Shown here one piece after another: positions 60,370 through 64,000 of a stretch of 64,000 nt of DNA. Numbering within the stretch: the stretch's first letter is position 1; each line of letters starts with the position of its first letter. The notes beneath the pieces are model-generated. The model worked only from the letters and a program-made list of their open reading frames with translations, did not search any database and was not told where the DNA came from. Position numbers and translations under genes: made by a program. The stretch covers positions 62,001 to 126,000 of the forward strand of contig CAJQIB010000008.1 of NCBI GenBank assembly GCA_905478325.1, given 5' to 3'. The stretch comes from an uncultured Flavobacteriales bacterium (lineage in GTDB: Bacteria > Bacteroidota > Bacteroidia > Flavobacteriales_D > Sanyastnellaceae).

Positions 60370-63096
60370 TTAATCTACACCAGGTGAAACACCTTGCATC
60401 AAATGAAGTTCACCCGAAAACTTTTCTTCAACGATGCCTGTCAATCGAATTGTAAAAACTCGAACAGTGTAATAGTACACACCGTCAGCCGCGAGCAGTG
60501 TCGAAGACGTGTTTCCTGCCTGGTGTTCCCCTGTCCATGCAATCGCAGGGTTGTCTGTCTGAAACACGAGTTCTCCCAACCGATTGAAAATCCGAGCGTC
60601 TACATGGTCGATGAATTTCCACGGAAATGCCTGGAACGTGTCATTCAATCCATCGCCATTTGGACTGAACACATTGGGCAAGAAATAAAAGGGGCAATTG
60701 TCCACACAAATGGTATCGCTCATGGCACTTTCATTTTGACGCAACGTTCCGTCAGGTCCCGGCAACAAGCTGTCCCGTGCCGTCAAAGCAAAGCAACCGG
60801 CCAACGTCCCCAACGCTCCATCTTCATTCCACACAAAGCTGCTCAACAGGGGGTCGTCCCACGTTTCAAATGGCTCTAAGGGCTCTCCCAACGTTGGAGC
60901 CCAATACAATCGATATCCTTGAACATCGTCCGCACACCCCACAACATCTGCCCATTCCATAATATTCACTTCATCAGCGCAATCGGAGTCCAATGAAAAC
61001 ACTGGAGGGCATGGGGGAGTGAGATCAAAGGGCTGACCACATGCTTCTTGACTCCAATTTAAAAGCGTCTGGGGAATGCCGTCCCCTTCAAAACCTCCCG
61101 ATGTTTCTACACGATAACAGTAGGTCGTATTGTTTACCAAACCGGAGTCCACATAGACATTAAACTCGCTATCCGCAATCCATTGGAATGTCCCGAACTC
61201 GTCCGCTCGATAAATCCGGTAAGTTGTGTTGCTCCAAGGAACGTCCGTTTCAACTCTCAAGGTGAGGCGGTTGTCATCGGGTTCCAACGTGAGCCAGGGA
61301 GAAGAAGCCGGCGATGAAACACCAATCTCACCGGTTCCGCTGATTCCGCGGACACGGTATGTCCACGCTGTCGATTCTGAGTCCATGGAGTCATGCAACC
61401 ACAGAGTGTCTGGAGAATTCAGATACGGTCCAGAGTTGGTTTGGTGCAAAAGCACTTCGCTCGTGTTTGACTCGCCTACTGGTCGGCCCAACACCTCATA
61501 GAAATACGGCCCCGGGAAAACCACGGTATCAGCATCGGTCGGAGGCGACCAACCCAATTGCACCGCTCCCAAAAGTGCATCGGTTGATTCCACCGAAACT
61601 TTGGTCATCACAGGAACATCCTTTGCAATGGTTGCGCAAATGGGGTCACTGGCCAACGATTCACCGCTACCGGGCCATTCTGTCACGATGCGGTAACAAT
61701 AGGTCGCTCCATAGGAAAGCGTTGAGGAATCAACCCACACCGTATTGCTCAGGCCGTCCACTTGCGCGATCAAATCAAAGCCAATGGACTCCGGAATTCC
61801 TGTTTCACAGCTTCCTGGCGACCATTCCAATGAATCAATCCTTCGGTAAATAAGGTATGTGCCTTGTTCCACTTTCCAATCCGGCAGATCGTCCAAACAC
61901 GTATGCGTACTCCATTCTACGATGACACTGTTGCCCGCCGGAGTGGCCTCTTGCACCTCAACAGCCGGAGCGATGACGCGAATTTGAACCGTTTCCAAAT
62001 CCATCAAGGTCACTTGGTTGTTGTTGTCCTCAGCCCGTACAACCAGCTGATAGGGTTGTGCACGCACCTCCGCACATTCTGGCGACCAAACAAACTGTCC
62101 AATCCCTGCTCCTAAATCACTAAAAACAGCTGGGTTCTCCACCTCCGAAAGCGGACCTCCAATCGCATCTAAATCCAATACATCTCCATCTGGATCCTCC
62201 GCATTGAATACCATGGTCAAGAAAGACCCAGCGACAATGCACGTATCCGCCACCGACTCCAGTTCAGGTGGACGATTCTGACACACCTGAACAGAAATCT
62301 GCATATCACGAACCACCTCGCCAACCATGATCAATTGTCCATTCACGTCTCGCCATTCTCGAATCCGAATCGCGACGTTGTATTCCCCCGCGATTTGAGG
62401 CGTTTCCCAAACCAAATCTCCGTAAACGGGATCGATGCTAAACACGTCTGCTGCAGGGCTCACGGCATCGGGCAAGACGTAATCGGGAATGGGTTCGCTC
62501 TCGAAACCTCTGCACGCTATAAGGTCATAACTCAGGATATCTCCATCGGGATCGTGGGCTCCCGGATTGTGAATCCACGGTTGGAAGAGACAGGCGTTTT
62601 GTTGGGCGGGGTTTAACAACTGCACCGAGTTGTTGTGTCCCGCTTGCGGATCAATGATCAATAGCGTTCGAATGGAGAAAGGCACATCAACAGACCCTGG
62701 AATATTCAGAACGCCGTCATTTCGGTTGGGGTCTTCCACTAAAATCTCATAGATCCCAGGACCTCCATAGGTATGCTGCTCCCGATACTGATTGATTTGA
62801 ACATCGTTGTCCAAAAACTGCTCCGACTCACGCTCCAAACTGTCTACGGGAGCTCCATTTTCATCTCCCCAATACAGATACAACCAGGGCCTATCTGCAA
62901 TGGCGTTGGTCTTTGTGTAGGTTGTAATCAGGATTTCATACGTCAACCCTTCCACATGGGAATACGTGATTTCACCCGCTCGATTGTGGGTTGCTTGAGC
63001 AGACCATGACACCCCCATTGCGAAGAGCAATAAGGTCCATCGGAGCTGTGACCAGCTCAACGAAGACCATCCGAAGTGAATTCTTGCAAAATGCAT
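60370..63096 (-). CDS. Secreted T9SS cargo with type-B C-terminal sorting domain
   Basis: A ~908-residue exported protein. The signal peptide starts at ATG 63096 (MHFARIHFGWSS...; core LLLFAMGVSWSAQA). The body is a string of Ig/fibronectin-III-like domains (AHDPDGDILSYDL and AEDPDGDVLDLDA mark cadherin/Ig-type calcium motifs; 'TYCYRVETS' and 'TYCYRIVTEW' mark FN3 units). The last ~100 residues (NVFSPNGDGLNDTF ... YYYTVRVF...FSGELHLMQG) are the gliding-motility/type-B sorting domain recognised by the type 9 secretion system. It is probably displayed or released at the cell surface. Function unknown. Confidence 0.85.
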   Translation of the reverse strand: MHFARIHFGWSSLSWSQLRWTLLLFAMGVSWSAQATHNRAGEITYSHVEGLTYEILITTYTKTNAIADRPWLYLYWGDENGAPVDSLERESEQFLDNDVQINQYREQHTYGGPGIYEILVEDPNRNDGVLNIPGSVDVPFSIRTLLIIDPQAGHNNSVQLLNPAQQNACLFQPWIHNPGAHDPDGDILSYDLIACRGFESEPIPDYVLPDAVSPAADVFSIDPVYGDLVWETPQIAGEYNVAIRIREWRDVNGQLIMVGEVVRDMQISVQVCQNRPPELESVADTCIVAGSFLTMVFNAEDPDGDVLDLDAIGGPLSEVENPAVFSDLGAGIGQFVWSPECAEVRAQPYQLVVRAEDNNNQVTLMDLETVQIRVIAPAVEVQEATPAGNSVIVEWSTHTCLDDLPDWKVEQGTYLIYRRIDSLEWSPGSCETGIPESIGFDLIAQVDGLSNTVWVDSSTLSYGATYCYRIVTEWPGSGESLASDPICATIAKDVPVMTKVSVESTDALLGAVQLGWSPPTDADTVVFPGPYFYEVLGRPVGESNTSEVLLHQTNSGPYLNSPDTLWLHDSMDSESTAWTYRVRGISGTGEIGVSSPASSPWLTLEPDDNRLTLRVETDVPWSNTTYRIYRADEFGTFQWIADSEFNVYVDSGLVNNTTYCYRVETSGGFEGDGIPQTLLNWSQEACGQPFDLTPPCPPVFSLDSDCADEVNIMEWADVVGCADDVQGYRLYWAPTLGEPLEPFETWDDPLLSSFVWNEDGALGTLAGCFALTARDSLLPGPDGTLRQNESAMSDTICVDNCPFYFLPNVFSPNGDGLNDTFQAFPWKFIDHVDARIFNRLGELVFQTDNPAIAWTGEHQAGNTSSTLLAADGVYYYTVRVFTIRLTGIVEEKFSGELHLMQGVSPGVD

Positions 63097-63148
63097 CCGC
63101 TCCTGCAAGTTAGGACATGCAAAGCATCCGTTACCTTTGCTCCTGCAA
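63093..63148 (+). repeat. Duplicated element in the divergent cargo/pdxA control region
   Basis: GCATCCG followed by CTCCTGCAA occurs at 63093-63108. The same two blocks recur at 63124-63148 but separated by 9 extra bases, which contain the -7 box TTACCTTTG. The copies are 40 bp apart measured on the GCTCCTGCAA block. This could be a pair of operators flanking the divergent promoters, or a duplication that built a promoter. Confidence 0.5.
63132..63139 (+). promoter_or_regulatory. -7 promoter box of pdxA
   Basis: TACCTTTG matches TAnnTTTG exactly and ends 9 nt before the pdxA ATG (63149); TTA at 63110-63112 gives a weak -33 element at spacing 19. The mRNA leader would be only about 5 nt. Confidence 0.5.
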
Positions 63149-64000
63149 ATGGTATCTAAAAAAAACCCAACGCTCGTCGGATTTAGCGCCGGCGATCCCA
63201 ATGGCATCGGAATTGAAGCCATCGTTCGTACGTTTCAAGACGAACGGATGTTCCAAGAGGCGACTCCTGTTTTATATGCAACCAAGAATTTGGTTGAAGC
63301 CGCTCTTGAAATAACCGGACTCGAAAGAACCCTACCATGGGCGATGGTCGAAAACGCTGAAGCCGCGAAAAAAGACCAGCTCAATGTGGTCTCAATCCAA
63401 CCTGATCCCTGGACTTTGGATTGGGGGAATGTGACTGCGGAGGCCGGTGGATTCGCCATGGCGTCATTGGATCATGTCGTCCAGGATTTGGCCGCAACGA
63501 AGGTGGAAGTCTTGGTCACAGCACCCATCCACAAAGAAGCGATGCGCAAGAGCGCATTTCAGTTTCCTGGTCACACGGAATATTTAGCCAACATCGCTAA
63601 CGTAGACGAAGTCCTCATGCTCCTAGTCGCTGGCGATTTACGTGTAGGTATATGCACAGGACACATCGCACTGAAGGATGTCTCCTCAGCATTGAAAAGT
63701 GATTTGATCGTCAAAAAAGCGAATCTGATGCACGACGCATTGCTGAAGGATTTTGGCATTCCGAATCCACGTATTGCGATCCTTGGCCTAAATCCACACG
63801 CCAGTGACAATGGTTTGATGGGAGACGAGGAGAATCAGATTATCGCACCCGCCGTTCGTGAATTGAGTGATTCCGGGAAGATTGTGATGGGTCCATATGC
63901 CGCAGATGGGTTTTTCGGCTCCGGTGCACACCGTAAATTCGACGGTGTCCTCGCCATGTATCACGACCAAGGACTCGCCCCTTTCAAAGCCATGAGTTTT
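63149..64000 (+). CDS. pdxA: 4-hydroxythreonine-4-phosphate dehydrogenase, 3'-truncated by the window
   Basis: The first 284 codons of a PdxA, which oxidises 4-phosphohydroxy-L-threonine in vitamin B6 synthesis. The start MVSKKNPTLVGFSAGDPNGIGIEAIV, VTAPIHKEAM, FPGHTEYLA (metal His), ICTGHIALKDV, LGLNPHASDNG and MYHDQGLAPFK are all signature segments. Family length is ~330-350, so some 50-60 residues lie beyond 64000. ATG 63149 follows the GDPNGIG N-terminus of homologues. It is divergent from the T9SS cargo gene. Confidence 0.93.
   Translation, partial: MVSKKNPTLVGFSAGDPNGIGIEAIVRTFQDERMFQEATPVLYATKNLVEAALEITGLERTLPWAMVENAEAAKKDQLNVVSIQPDPWTLDWGNVTAEAGGFAMASLDHVVQDLAATKVEVLVTAPIHKEAMRKSAFQFPGHTEYLANIANVDEVLMLLVAGDLRVGICTGHIALKDVSSALKSDLIVKKANLMHDALLKDFGIPNPRIAILGLNPHASDNGLMGDEENQIIAPAVRELSDSGKIVMGPYAADGFFGSGAHRKFDGVLAMYHDQGLAPFKAMSF

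Noticed and set aside
1-64000. CRISPR array, prophage, insertion sequence, toxin-antitoxin or defence island
   Set aside because: No regularly spaced repeats, transposase, integrase, phage or restriction genes were seen; the window is core chromosome.

Overview
This window is a gene-dense, core-chromosome segment of a member of the Bacteroidota, most likely of the Flavobacteriales or a close relative. The evidence is a set of lineage-specific genes: gldE and gldD (gliding/type 9 secretion), porX (type 9 secretion response regulator), a secreted protein ending in a type-B T9SS sorting domain, an OstA-like LPS-transport protein, a TolB/D15 outer-membrane fusion, a RecQ with a degenerate zinc motif, a 29-residue AURKAIP1/COX24-type ribosomal miniprotein upstream of RNase G, and promoters of the Bacteroidota form TTG-N17-23-TAnnTTTG. 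Base composition looks close to 50% GC throughout. I saw no insertion sequence, prophage, CRISPR array, integrase or plasmid gene, and no gene-free stretch longer than 300 bases.

Layout. 1-6.1 kb (minus strand): an OstA-like LPS-transport protein, two coupled tryptophan-rich secreted proteins, efp, and a SpoIIE-type phosphatase. 6.2-12.4 kb (plus): tRNA-Leu, tig-clpP-clpX and mutS, then a short interrupted ORF. 12.6-16 kb (minus): ald, tsaE, porX, divergent from an HD-domain hydrolase at 16-17.3 kb. 17.3-19.9 kb (minus): HU, a TPR protein, the ribosomal miniprotein and rng. 20-31.7 kb (plus): mutY, ssb, gldE, gldD, coaX, an outer-membrane protein, a TPR protein, lptC, a small membrane protein, a CNNM transporter-like protein and a PpiD-like foldase, closed by a strong terminator. 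31.7-33 kb (minus): queA. 33-38.4 kb (plus): a threonine-dehydrogenase-type epimerase, cysS, an M28 lipoprotein and a degenerate kinase-like TPR protein. 38.4-41.1 kb (mostly minus): pheS, a lipoprotein cyclophilin, a small hypothetical protein and tRNA-Pro, with one plus-strand lipoprotein. 41.3-48 kb (plus): pheT, an acyltransferase, a VOC protein and a PhoB/PhoR-like pair. 48-54.6 kb: a metallo-beta-lactamase fold hydrolase (minus), the TolB/D15 fusion and a half-size TauE (plus), recQ (minus). 54.7-59.8 kb (plus): kdsD-type isomerase, tatC, a DUF5686 protein and lptB. 59.8-64 kb: ribE and the T9SS cargo (minus), then pdxA (plus), cut by the window end.

Functional themes. Envelope biogenesis recurs: OstA-like, LptC, LptB and a Kdo-pathway isomerase serve LPS; PpiD-like, cyclophilin and D15 proteins serve envelope protein folding; GldD, GldE, PorX and a type-B cargo serve type 9 secretion. 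Most of the rest is translation (efp, cysS, pheS, pheT, queA, tsaE, rng, two tRNAs) and genome maintenance (mutS, mutY, ssb, recQ, HU).

I did not find a convincing new multi-gene system. The most interesting signals are small: -7 promoter boxes placed exactly 4-5 nt before several start codons (clpP, ssb, queA, cysS, lptB), implying leaderless mRNAs; three 11-bp-spaced TTCACA-like repeats directly upstream of the phoB-like gene; strong hairpins in front of rng and of the tryptophan-rich pair; a terminator whose loop is the queA stop codon; and a duplicated element carrying the pdxA promoter box.
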